Shown here in pieces: positions 18,820-28,022 of a stretch of DNA of 64,000 nucleotides (its first letter is position 1; each line of letters opens with the position of its first letter). Position numbers and translations under genes: made by a program. Under the pieces are notes generated by a model. The model was not told the DNA's origin. It did not search any database and saw only the letters and a list, made by a program, of their open reading frames with translations. The DNA comes from Parapedobacter defluvii (GTDB taxonomy: Bacteria > Bacteroidota > Bacteroidia > Sphingobacteriales > Sphingobacteriaceae), in contig NZ_BMIK01000001.1 of NCBI RefSeq assembly GCF_014642075.1, forward strand, positions 124,001-188,000, given 5' to 3'.

Positions 18820-18884
18820 TTAGATATTAGACATTAAACGATAGACACGGGGGACACCCATTACCGAACACCGGTCACCAATTA
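18820..18884. repeat. Heptad tandem repeat tract ending in the nrdE stop codon
   Basis: Units on the plus strand are TTAGATA, TTAGACA, TTAAACG, ATAGACA, a 9-base irregular unit, then CCCATTA, CCGAACA, CCGGTCA, CCAATTA. The last unit ends exactly on the nrdE stop codon (TAA on the minus strand, 18882-18884). Two unit families, TTAGACA and CCGGTCA, are joined in one tract. The second is related to the tract after rhaT at 58813. Confidence 0.85.
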
Positions 18885-20987
18885 CGCTGAGCACGACACG
18901 CACTCGTCGATCGTTGATTTACGTGTACGCGTATAATAAAGGGATTTCAATCCCATTTTATGACCATAAATATAGTAACGGGCCAAATCTCGCGTACTAT
19001 CCTTGGAATTGGTATGCAGGATGGTGGATATTCCCTGGTCTACATGCCGTTGGATAACAGAAACCAGGCGTAATACCTTCATCTGATCCATGTCATATGC
19101 CGACTTGTAGTAGAAGTAATTCTCGTTGGTCAGGTAAGGCATGGGATAGTAGGTCGTACTATCGCCGTATTCGCGTACCTCAATCGTGTCGACGATCGGC
19201 ATCACCGAAGCCGTCGCATTCATAATGTAGGAAGTTGATTGATTCGGAGCAATGGCAATCCGGTAGGCATGGTATATACCATGCTCTTTAACCTGCTGTT
19301 TCAAGGTGTTCCAATCTTCCTTGGTTGGGATGTTTATACCTGCAAACAGCTCCGTTACCTTGATGGTGGTCGGGAAATAATCCTTACTGACATATTTATC
19401 AAAATACGAGCCGTCGGCATAAGCGGTTTTTTCAAAGCCTTTGAAGGTAACGCCCCGTTCACGCGCAATCTCCATGGAAGCCTGCAATGAATAATAATTG
19501 ACCATCATAAAGAAGACATTGGCAAAATCCAATGCTTCCTCGCTTTCATACATAATGAAATTCTTGGCAAGGTACCCGTGTAGATTCATGGCGCCCAATC
19601 CTACGCTGTGCAATTCACGGTTTGCTTTTTGGATGGAGGGAACCATTGCAATGTCGGTCACATCCGATACCATGGTCAATGCATGCATAGCCGTCTTAAC
19701 GGCCTGCTCAATGCGCTTGTTGTCCATTACCGTGGCAATGTTGAGCGAACCTAGATTGCATGAAATTCCGTATCGGATGGTGTCTTCCTGTCCGTAAATA
19801 TTGATGTCAGATACTTCAGAAACCTGCATGATCTCCGTGCAGAGATTGGAAAATTTCACTTTGCCGATACCATTCAACGCATGTTGGCGGTTTGCATTTT
19901 CCTTAAAGAAGATATATGGATATCCGCTTTCCTTTTGCGTTTGAGCAATTTTGACCAATAGATGGCGTGCGTTAATTTTCCGCTTCTTGATTTTTGGGTT
20001 GGTAACCAGTTCGTCGTACATCTCATCCATATCCAGCTCATCAAGGTATTTGCCATACTCCTGCATGACCGTATGCGGATGGATGAGGAAACAAGGCTCA
20101 TCTTTTGCCGCCAGCTCCATAAATTTATCAGGCACAATCACGCCGATGGAAAGTGATTTAATACGTACTTTCTCGTCTACATTGATTTTCTTACAATCAA
20201 GAAACTCCTCAATGTCTGAATGAAAAATGTTGAGGTACACTGCTCCGGCACCGGGGCGTTGACCGAGCTGATTGGCATAGGAAAAGGTGTCTTCGAGAAT
20301 TTTCATGATCGGCAATACCCCGCCTGCGCGGCCTTCTACACCTTTGATGGCTTCGCCACGGGCGCGGATCTTGGAAATGTTGAAGGATACGCCACCGCCG
20401 ATAGAGGATAGTTTCATCGCTGAATCCACGGCATATCCGATGCCATTGAGGTTATCGCCGATTTCATCAAGGAAACAGGAAACAAGTTCACCGGAACGTT
20501 TTTTCCCGGCATTGAGGAATGTGGGTGTAGCAGGCTGGTATTCCTGGTTAATGAGCAATTCAGCGTATTGCAGCGCCTGTTCTACTCCTTGATGACGCGC
20601 AAGAAACAGAGAAACGGCAGCAACGCGGTCCTCATAGCGTTCCAGGAATTTTTCGCCCGAATCATCGCGTAAGGCATAACTCTGGAAAAACTTGAAAGCA
20701 CTCATGAACGAAGGGAAACGGAACTTTTTAGCGGCTATGAAGTTGTATACCTTTTCCATCTCTTCAAAGGTAAACCACTCATAGAAGTTAATGTAGTAAT
20801 TGTTTTCGATGAGATAGTCGATCTTTTCCTTTAAAGTGTAGAAAAAGACCGTGTTTTTATTTACATATTCCAAGAAATAAGCACGTACCGCTTCCTTGTC
20901 CTTATGCAGACTGAACTCATCATCATGTTTGATCATGATTTCGTTATTGAGCAAAATCCAGCTCTTTGCTACGTCGTTTGTTACCAT
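18882..20987 (-). CDS. nrdE: Class Ib ribonucleotide reductase, alpha subunit NrdE
   Basis: A 701-residue catalytic subunit. It shows the active-site set GELVSCF, SNLCTEI and ISCNLGSLNIA, and the C-terminal electron-shuttle pair in ECVSCSA. There is no N-terminal ATP-cone, which fits class Ib rather than Ia. The open frame reaches further upstream (to 21050), but the ATG ending at 20987 was chosen. It is preceded by a purine-rich AAAGGGAAAC, and residues from there align with the start of known NrdE proteins. It still overlaps nrdI by 44 bp, which suggests translational coupling. Confidence 0.96.
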   Translation of the reverse strand: MVTNDVAKSWILLNNEIMIKHDDEFSLHKDKEAVRAYFLEYVNKNTVFFYTLKEKIDYLIENNYYINFYEWFTFEEMEKVYNFIAAKKFRFPSFMSAFKFFQSYALRDDSGEKFLERYEDRVAAVSLFLARHQGVEQALQYAELLINQEYQPATPTFLNAGKKRSGELVSCFLDEIGDNLNGIGYAVDSAMKLSSIGGGVSFNISKIRARGEAIKGVEGRAGGVLPIMKILEDTFSYANQLGQRPGAGAVYLNIFHSDIEEFLDCKKINVDEKVRIKSLSIGVIVPDKFMELAAKDEPCFLIHPHTVMQEYGKYLDELDMDEMYDELVTNPKIKKRKINARHLLVKIAQTQKESGYPYIFFKENANRQHALNGIGKVKFSNLCTEIMQVSEVSDINIYGQEDTIRYGISCNLGSLNIATVMDNKRIEQAVKTAMHALTMVSDVTDIAMVPSIQKANRELHSVGLGAMNLHGYLAKNFIMYESEEALDFANVFFMMVNYYSLQASMEIARERGVTFKGFEKTAYADGSYFDKYVSKDYFPTTIKVTELFAGINIPTKEDWNTLKQQVKEHGIYHAYRIAIAPNQSTSYIMNATASVMPIVDTIEVREYGDSTTYYPMPYLTNENYFYYKSAYDMDQMKVLRLVSVIQRHVDQGISTILHTNSKDSTRDLARYYIYGHKMGLKSLYYTRTRKSTIDECVSCSA

Positions 20988-21360
20988 AATGTTTCCCTTT
21001 AATAATCGCGATAAATTCATTAACATCTTCGTTGGTGCCTGACAGTTCAAACTTCAGGGCCAACGGAATTCCGTATTCGGCTGCAACCTTTTCGCCTGCC
21101 AACGCAAAATTCTTTCCCCAGTTCCGGTTCCCGCTTGACGATACCGAAAGGAGGTAATTACGTGCGGATTGCAGGAAATCCCGGGTGGTTTCGGGAACCT
21201 CTCCAAATCGGGTTGTGAAGGTCACCAGGTGGCCTTCGTGCTGCACCTCCATGTCCGGCTGGATTTTCTGAACAGTCCATCCGGTCAATTCCGCAACTTT
21301 CTGCATAAACCGTGCTACATTGCCCGTCTTGCTGTCGTAATATATCCACTCCATATGCAA
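20944..21360 (-). CDS. nrdI: NrdI flavodoxin-like protein
   Basis: A 138-residue protein with the NrdI pattern: YYDSKTGNVARF near the N-terminus (phosphate-binding loop), a middle segment TTRFGEVPETTRDFL, and SSSGNRNWGKNFALAGEKVA, which forms the flavin-binding loop. NrdI supplies the oxidant that assembles the dimanganese-tyrosyl radical in NrdF. The start could be at Met1 or Met3. It overlaps the nrdE start and follows nrdH by 93 bp. Confidence 0.95.
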   Translation of the reverse strand: MHMEWIYYDSKTGNVARFMQKVAELTGWTVQKIQPDMEVQHEGHLVTFTTRFGEVPETTRDFLQSARNYLLSVSSSGNRNWGKNFALAGEKVAAEYGIPLALKFELSGTNEDVNEFIAIIKGKHYGNKRRSKELDFAQ

Positions 21361-21453
21361 ACCTTTTTAGATGCTGAACCCCCGCACTTCTGAGGGGGTT
21401 GCCTTCATTTCCTTAAACCCGTTTCCGGGGATTTTATTGTTGGTAGACCGATG

Positions 21454-21693
21454 CTAGTATTGAATAGCCAAAGCGGAAAGCTCTTCCGGTTTGAACCCAA
21501 TAATCCGTTGGGTCTCCTGGTCCTGATTCAATACAATAACCGTGGGCACGGTACGTACCTTGTATTGAATGGCCAATTCCGGTTTATCAAACGGATTTAC
21601 TTTTTCATAAGTGATACCCTTGCGGTCGAGGAATTCGGACACTTGGTTGCAAGGAGCACAATCATTTTTTTCGAATTTTATAATCCGTGTCAT
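21454..21693 (-). CDS. nrdH: NrdH-like glutaredoxin/thioredoxin
   Basis: A 79-residue redoxin with the active site CAPC (Cys12 and Cys15) and the cis-proline segment VRTVPTVIVL. It would rereduce NrdE after each turnover. The CAPC motif differs from the CVQC/CMQC of most NrdH proteins and is closer to glutaredoxin-like variants. It is the first gene of the nrd operon. No NrdR-type box could be recognised upstream. Confidence 0.9.
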   Translation of the reverse strand: MTRIIKFEKNDCAPCNQVSEFLDRKGITYEKVNPFDKPELAIQYKVRTVPTVIVLNQDQETQRIIGFKPEELSALAIQY

Positions 21694-22451
21694 AATAATA
21701 AAAAATTTTAATAGTTCAACACTAATCGGATCCTGGATGTTTTAACCGGTAGATTCCGACAATTTCCCGTTGCAATAATGTTGGTAAGTTGTAGCCTTGA
21801 ACAAATATCAGCTATTTAATTTCAGCACGGTAGGAATTGTTATCAACAGATGTTGAATTATTCACATTGTGGATAAGTGTATCAAACTGTTTTTTATTTA
21901 ATTTACTTTATTTCAGCTTTTTATGTTGTAATCGTAACGTGGAACCTATAGTTGTGTTGATAATTGGTGTGAGAATTCGGTATGTTTATTGCGTTAAAAT
22001 TAGTTACTCCATTTAACCTGTAAGCAGCATAAGAGAGGGATGCAAAATAGCCACACACGGTCGATACCCACCCGCGCATTTCGCAGCAGCTACAACCTTT
22101 TGAAAACCCAATAATATAAAATTTCAGTATAATATTTCAGGTGTCTAAACTTTAAGGAGCAAATCGCTTTTCATCCTACAATGTATGATGTAGTCAAATG
22201 CTACTTTAAATCAAATAGGTACGCTTTAATCGCTACGAAGGATGAATATTATATTGATATATAATTGATATTAATTGTAATATTTTTATTAATATAGTTT
22301 AATAACTCAATAATAAAGTAGTAGTAGATCAAAGAGAATAGCAAGAACTTAGCGCTCGCCAATTTGATAGGGAACTTAAGTGGAACCGATGTATAGGTCA
22401 AAAATGAGATTTGACACATAACCAACTATAAATTAATTAAACAAAACAGAA
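21694..22451. other. AT-rich intergenic region between nrdH and the PUL 2 susC gene
   Basis: 758 bp between divergent operons. It is strongly AT-rich, particularly 22120-22320. No TAnnTTTG element with a matching TTTG was found on either strand. A 27-codon frame at 22181-22264 (MYDVVKCYFK...) reads like protein but is too short to call. The region must hold the promoters of both nrdHIEF and PUL 2, probably with regulator-dependent, non-consensus elements for the latter. Confidence 0.6.
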
Positions 22452-25400
22452 ATGAGGCATTTACTACTACTTTTTTGCCTAATGAACCTGGTGCAACCAT
22501 GTTTGTTTGCTCAGGAACTCTCCATCCGAGGTGCTGTGGTCGACTCGATTACGGGAAGTCCGTTGCAGGGGGTGAGTGTATTAATAGAGGGTACGTCGAA
22601 CGGTTCTTCCTCCAATATCGAGGGTAAGTATGAATTGACCGTACCTCGTGGCGACATGGTATTGGTCTTTTCTTATGTGGGATACCAAACCAAAAAAATC
22701 CCGATAGCGGGAAGGAGGGAAATCAATGTAGCGTTGGCCTCGGATGGGGCATCGCTCGATGAGGTGGTTGTTGTGGGGTACGGGCAACAGCGAAGGGCAA
22801 GCATAACAGCTTCTGTGGTTACCGTGAGCAATGAGGAAGTAAAATCAATTCCTACGGCAAATGCCGTTAGCGGGTTGGCTGGCAGGTTGCCGGGGCTACG
22901 GGTAACCCAGCGAACGGGGGAACCGGGGGCCTACGCCACATCGTTTGATATCCGCGGATTCGGTGCACCTCTGGTCGTGATCGATGGGGTAGTGAGGGAT
23001 GGCGGAAGTTTCTCCCGGTTAGATCCCAATGATATAGAAAGCATATCGGTACTGAAAGACGCTTCCGCTGCTGTTTATGGAGTACAGGCAGCAAACGGAG
23101 TGATATTGGTGACCACAAGAAAAGGATATTCGGGGAAACCTCAGATTACTTATACAGCCAACGTAGAATGGCAGCAGGTAACCAATGCGCCCGAAGTGGG
23201 CAACGCTTACCAATTTGCCGTACTGACTACCGAAAACGAAATCAATGGTGGCAGATTGCCGGGCGAAACCACGTATTCACCGGAAGATATTGAGAAATTC
23301 AGGAACGGCACATATCCGAGTACCGATTGGTATGACGTAGTAGCACGCGAATATGCGGGAATGCAACGGCATAGCCTAAATGTAACGGGAGGTGGCGAGC
23401 GTATCAAGTACTATACATCTTTAGGGTATCTTTCGGAGGATGGTCTTTGGAAAAGTGGCGACCTCAATTACCAACGGTATAACCTACGATCTAACGTAAG
23501 TGGCCAGATTACCGACGATTTGCAGGCGGAATTATTTATTGATGGCGTGTTGGAGAACAAAAATGAACCGGGCGAAGCGGCATGGAATGTGTTTAAATTT
23601 ACGTGGATGAATATCCCCACTTTTCCGGTATATGCCAACAATAACCCGGAATATTTGCAGGACATGACTTATCCGTGGCACCCGCTTGCCATGACAACAG
23701 CTGCGATCGGCGGGTATACCAAAACACGTACTAAATTCTTCCAAAGCAGTCTTACATTGAACTACAATATACCATTCATCGATGGGATGAGTGCCAAGCT
23801 GATGGGGTCGTTTTATAATCAGGCGTCATTCACCAAAGCATGGCGGAAAAAGTATGAGCTGTATGATTTTGACCAATTGATAGATACTTATGTACTCCGC
23901 GGGATCCAGAACAATCCATCGACACTTGCGGGTGACTTTCGCCCGTTGGAACGAGTCTCGGTGCTGGGACAGTTGACGTACAGTAATATATTCAACGATG
24001 CACATCATGTGAATGCCACATTGGTATTTGAGGAGCGGCATGAAAAAAATGACAACTTATGGGCGCAAAAGCAATTTGCCATCGATGTAGATCAATTTTT
24101 CGCGGGTATATCTGAAAACCAACAGGTCAACTCCTCGGGGATATATGAAAATGCAAACCAAAACGTGGTAGCAAGACTTAACTACGATTATCTTTCCAGG
24201 TACCTGCTTGAAGCTGGGTTTAATTATGGAGGGTCGTCGAAATTTCCGAAGGGAAAAAGGTGGGGATTCTTCCCTTTCATTTCCATGGGCTGGCGACTAT
24301 CGGATGAACCTTTTATCAAACAGCGTCTGCCCTTTCTCTCGGATTTTAAGATCAGGGGGTCTTGGGGGCAGATGGGCGATGATGGAGCAGCTGCTTTTCA
24401 GTTCCTGACCGGCTATAATTATCCAAGCGGCAATTATATTTTTGACAACGAGGTAATTTCCGGGTTGGGATTCAGGGGAATGCCCAATCCAAACATTACA
24501 TGGTATACGGTTACCACAAAAAACTTAGGTGTAGACATCTCTCTCCAAAAGGGTTTGCTATCTGCTTCGGTAGATATTTTCCAGCGTGACCGCTCGGGGC
24601 TTTTAGCAACCCGTCTGCTGACCATCCCCGGTACGGTGGGCGCAGAGTTGCCACAGGAAAACTTGAATAAGGACATTAGGCGAGGTATTGAAGTGGTATT
24701 GGGACACACGAACACAATCGGCGAGCTCCAGTATAACGTTTCCGCAAATTTTACCTATACCAGAGGACGTCCGACTAAACTGGAACGGAATGTAGATGGC
24801 AATTCGTACCTCAATTGGCGGAATAATCCTTTGAATCGCTGGGATAACATGACATGGGGATACAACATCACCGGTCAATTCCAGTCATACGAAGAAATAT
24901 ATGCGTCGCCAGTGCAGGACGGTCAGGGAAACAGGACACTTAGGCCGGGTGATTTCAAATATGAAGATAAAAACAAAGACGGCATTCTGTCCAACTTGGA
25001 TGAAGTGCCCATCGCAAGAAGCCATATCCCCGAGATTAACTACGGGCTGAATCTCAGTGCTTCATGGAAGAAGTTTGATGTAAATGCACTTTTTCAGGGT
25101 GCCGCTAACTTCAATTTCCAATACATTGAACAGCTACGGGCGCCGCTGCCATGGGGGCGTAACAGCTTAACCATGTTTATGGACAGGTGGCACCACGAAG
25201 ATATTTATGATGCCAATAGCCCTTGGGTGCCAGGAAGATACCCAGCAACCAACTACCCTGCTTCCAACAATTGGAATTCGCAATTTTGGTGGCCGGATGC
25301 CTCTTACCTGCGGTTGAAGCATGTGGAGTTGGGCTATACTATAGGACCACTGCGCAAAGCGGGTGATATGCAGGTGCGTGTCTTTGCTACGGGGTTCAAC

Positions 25401-25514
25401 CTGGCCACCTGGACAAAAGTTAAATATGTAGACCCTGAAAAGGATCCGGAAACTTATAACTACCTGTATCCATTGATGAGGATATATAATTTCGGGATAA
25501 ACGTTACCTTTTAA
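22452..25514 (+). CDS. SusC/RagA family TonB-dependent transporter (PUL 2)
   Basis: A 1020-residue outer-membrane protein with a signal peptide (1-20), a carboxypeptidase-regulatory-like domain (about 23-97), the SusC box DEVVVVGYG (103-111), a plug domain to about 225, and a beta-barrel ending in FGINVTF. Unlike the PUL 1 transporter it has no STN domain, so it cannot signal to a FecR/ECF pair; regulation must come from elsewhere. It is the first gene of the PUL 2 operon, with susD 12 bp behind. Confidence 0.95.
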   Translation: MRHLLLLFCLMNLVQPCLFAQELSIRGAVVDSITGSPLQGVSVLIEGTSNGSSSNIEGKYELTVPRGDMVLVFSYVGYQTKKIPIAGRREINVALASDGASLDEVVVVGYGQQRRASITASVVTVSNEEVKSIPTANAVSGLAGRLPGLRVTQRTGEPGAYATSFDIRGFGAPLVVIDGVVRDGGSFSRLDPNDIESISVLKDASAAVYGVQAANGVILVTTRKGYSGKPQITYTANVEWQQVTNAPEVGNAYQFAVLTTENEINGGRLPGETTYSPEDIEKFRNGTYPSTDWYDVVAREYAGMQRHSLNVTGGGERIKYYTSLGYLSEDGLWKSGDLNYQRYNLRSNVSGQITDDLQAELFIDGVLENKNEPGEAAWNVFKFTWMNIPTFPVYANNNPEYLQDMTYPWHPLAMTTAAIGGYTKTRTKFFQSSLTLNYNIPFIDGMSAKLMGSFYNQASFTKAWRKKYELYDFDQLIDTYVLRGIQNNPSTLAGDFRPLERVSVLGQLTYSNIFNDAHHVNATLVFEERHEKNDNLWAQKQFAIDVDQFFAGISENQQVNSSGIYENANQNVVARLNYDYLSRYLLEAGFNYGGSSKFPKGKRWGFFPFISMGWRLSDEPFIKQRLPFLSDFKIRGSWGQMGDDGAAAFQFLTGYNYPSGNYIFDNEVISGLGFRGMPNPNITWYTVTTKNLGVDISLQKGLLSASVDIFQRDRSGLLATRLLTIPGTVGAELPQENLNKDIRRGIEVVLGHTNTIGELQYNVSANFTYTRGRPTKLERNVDGNSYLNWRNNPLNRWDNMTWGYNITGQFQSYEEIYASPVQDGQGNRTLRPGDFKYEDKNKDGILSNLDEVPIARSHIPEINYGLNLSASWKKFDVNALFQGAANFNFQYIEQLRAPLPWGRNSLTMFMDRWHHEDIYDANSPWVPGRYPATNYPASNNWNSQFWWPDASYLRLKHVELGYTIGPLRKAGDMQVRVFATGFNLATWTKVKYVDPEKDPETYNYLYPLMRIYNFGINVTF

Positions 25515-25526
25515 AATTGCAGATTC

Positions 25527-27317
25527 ATGAAAACGATACAGCTATATATCAGTATGATTTTAACGGCTTGCTTCACAGCGGGATGCAACGACAATCGATT
25601 GGACATTGATCCGTTGAATATCCTCACGCTTGACCAAGTACTTCAAAGTGAGTCGGCCATTAGTGCCTATATGGCAAGCCTTTACAATGCATTGCCCATG
25701 GAAGATCACTTGTTTTTCGCCGGTGGAGGCGGGAACCGGTTGGCCAATAATACCGATGAGGCGATCAGTTGTTTCAATGATGAGCGCGATGGAATCGGCG
25801 ACGGCACGTGGACCCAATGGTGGGGATATAACCATGTAAGGAATGTAAATGATCTGATGGAACACCTTCCTGCTTCCTCCCTGGGTGAAACGGTTAAGCA
25901 GCGTCTGCTCGGCGAAGCCTATTTCATCAGAGGATACTATTATTTTGCCATGGTTAAGCGTTACGGCGGAGTGCCGATCGTCAAGCAGGTGCAGTATTAT
26001 ACGGGCGACAACCTTGATGAACTTCAGGTGCCCCGAAACAAGGAGGAAGCGGTCTACGATTTTATCGCAAGTGATCTTGACAGTGCGGCACTATTACTGG
26101 GCGAGACAAATGCGCACGGCCGGGCAACCAAATATGCCGCCCTCGCATTGAAATCCCGCGCGATGCTATATGCCGCATCGGAAGCGAAATATGGAACTGT
26201 ACAGCTGGACGGTATCGTCGGAATACCGGCGTCGTCGGCAGATAGATTTTGGGAGGCTGCTTATGACGCTGCAAAGGAAATCGTTTCGTCTTCCCATTAT
26301 TCCCTATATGACCGCATACCCGATGACAAGGCTACCAATTTCCAGCGGTTGTTTCTTGATGAGGACAACCCCGAGATTATTTTGGCCCGACGTTTTGCAT
26401 TTCCCGATAAGACGCATGGGTATGACAACTGGGTACTGCCATTCGGCGTGCGAGGACCTGATGGCTATAGTTCAAGGATGAATCCTACGCTTGAGTGCGT
26501 AGAGCAGTTCGAATATATCGATGGAACTCCGGGAAAATTGAAAATCAAAGACGAATCCGGGGCGCCGATTTACTACGAACATCCCGTTGATTTGTTCAGG
26601 GACAAAGATCCCCGCCTGCTCGCCACGGTTATTGTCCCGTTCAGCGAGTGGCAAGGAGCTGTCGTGGACGTTCAAGCGGGGCTTTACGACCAAGGCATGA
26701 AGTATGAAGCCGGTGATTATTCAGCATTGTATAATCCCGAAACCCATCGGCCTGATAACGAAAACGGCACCATGCGCATTGTCGGATTAAGCGGGTTTGG
26801 TGGAAGTGAGAAAACGCAAACGGGGTTTTACACCCGTAAATACTTAGACGTCGATTTGCCGCGCTCGCGTGCTACTTTCGCAGGGTCGGACCAACAGTGG
26901 ATAGACCTCAGGTACGGTGAGGTGTTGTTGAATTATGCCGAAGCGGCCAGCGAACTGCAACGGGTTGACGATGCAAGGTGGGCGGTGAACGAAATACGCC
27001 GGCGTGCCGGTATCAGGTTGCTCGAAAACTTGGAAGTTACGACAGAAAAGGTCCGGCATGAACGGCTGGTGGAATTGGCTTTTGAAAACCATCGTTGGTG
27101 GGACTACAGAAGATGGCGGTTGTCTGATCAATTACTGAATAATTCGAGGTATACAGCGCTAAAACCTTACTACGATTTAGATACAAAAGCATATCGGTTC
27201 GAAGTTGGTGTAGCAGGCCGTTTCCCGAAAACATTCCCGGTGCGGGTTTATAAGGAGCGCATTGAACCGGGTGAAATCAGTAAGAACCCCAAGCTCATCC
27301 AAAATCCAAATTATTAA
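25527..27317 (+). CDS. SusD/RagB family nutrient-binding lipoprotein (PUL 2)
   Basis: A 596-residue lipoprotein (lipobox FTAGC, Cys20). It shows TPR-type motifs such as GEAYFIRGYYYFAMVKRYGG and the C-terminal family pattern RHERLVELAFENHRWWDYRRW. It binds the oligosaccharide at the surface and delivers it to the SusC partner encoded 12 bp upstream. Length is normal. The ligand is unknown; the GH92 enzyme downstream hints at a mannose-containing glycan. Confidence 0.95.
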   Translation: MKTIQLYISMILTACFTAGCNDNRLDIDPLNILTLDQVLQSESAISAYMASLYNALPMEDHLFFAGGGGNRLANNTDEAISCFNDERDGIGDGTWTQWWGYNHVRNVNDLMEHLPASSLGETVKQRLLGEAYFIRGYYYFAMVKRYGGVPIVKQVQYYTGDNLDELQVPRNKEEAVYDFIASDLDSAALLLGETNAHGRATKYAALALKSRAMLYAASEAKYGTVQLDGIVGIPASSADRFWEAAYDAAKEIVSSSHYSLYDRIPDDKATNFQRLFLDEDNPEIILARRFAFPDKTHGYDNWVLPFGVRGPDGYSSRMNPTLECVEQFEYIDGTPGKLKIKDESGAPIYYEHPVDLFRDKDPRLLATVIVPFSEWQGAVVDVQAGLYDQGMKYEAGDYSALYNPETHRPDNENGTMRIVGLSGFGGSEKTQTGFYTRKYLDVDLPRSRATFAGSDQQWIDLRYGEVLLNYAEAASELQRVDDARWAVNEIRRRAGIRLLENLEVTTEKVRHERLVELAFENHRWWDYRRWRLSDQLLNNSRYTALKPYYDLDTKAYRFEVGVAGRFPKTFPVRVYKERIEPGEISKNPKLIQNPNY

Positions 27318-27347
27318 GTGGTCAGTTCACCAAATACAAGCATAGTC

Positions 27348-28022
27348 ATGATAGTCCTTAAAAAAGTATTCTTTCCGGCTCTGTTGCTGCTTTCGTGTAG
27401 TAAGATCGATAATTACGATGCACCGAACGGTGCCATCTACGGAAAATTAATCGATAACATCACTAACGGAAATTTGCAGTCTGAGCAACCCAATGGTTTC
27501 ATTGTCAAGTTGTTTGAGAAAGGGGGTGCAATGAATTCGCCGATTATCTTCACAGGAAAGCCTGACGGCTCGTTTGAGAACGCCTGGATTTTCCAAAATG
27601 AATACCGCGTTGTGCCCACTGAAGGGGCATTCTTTCCCGTGGACACCGCTGTCATCCAGGTGGGGGCACGTACGGAAGTGAACTTTACAGTAACCCCATT
27701 TTTAGCTGTAACAGGTACTTCGGTAGAAACTGCCGCAGGAAAGATCACAGCCACCTACCAAATAGCTCGTACCATAGCGGCCGAGAAAATTGTCGAGCGA
27801 AAGACACTGGTGTCTAGGATACCGACGGTTAATAATGCCATTTTTGATTTCAAGAGTGAAACGAACTTGTCCAACATGCCCGACGAAGAGATCCTGGCTG
27901 CTTCGTTTTCGGATGAGGTCGCCGTTCCCGCGGGATCGTATTACGTGCGGGTGGCTGTCCGTACGGATAATGCACTGAGAAGGTATAATTACAGTGAAAT
28001 CGTTCAGATCAATGTGCCGTAA
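27348..28022 (+). CDS. DUF3823-type surface lipoprotein
   Basis: A 224-residue lipoprotein: signal peptide with lipobox LLLLSC, then NYDAPNGAIYGKLIDNITN, which matches the start of DUF3823 proteins encoded after susD in many PULs. The body is beta-rich and probably forms two Ig-like or transthyretin-like sandwiches. It is likely a surface glycan-binding protein. A GTG ten codons upstream (27318) is in frame, but the ATG at 27348 gives a better signal peptide. The 3' end overlaps the GH92 gene by 11 bp. Confidence 0.85.
   Translation: MIVLKKVFFPALLLLSCSKIDNYDAPNGAIYGKLIDNITNGNLQSEQPNGFIVKLFEKGGAMNSPIIFTGKPDGSFENAWIFQNEYRVVPTEGAFFPVDTAVIQVGARTEVNFTVTPFLAVTGTSVETAAGKITATYQIARTIAAEKIVERKTLVSRIPTVNNAIFDFKSETNLSNMPDEEILAASFSDEVAVPAGSYYVRVAVRTDNALRRYNYSEIVQINVP

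Noticed and set aside
21694-21990. NrdR boxes upstream of nrdH (for example near ACCTATAGTTGTGTTG)
   Set aside because: Similarity to the NrdR consensus is weak and no second box at the normal distance is present.
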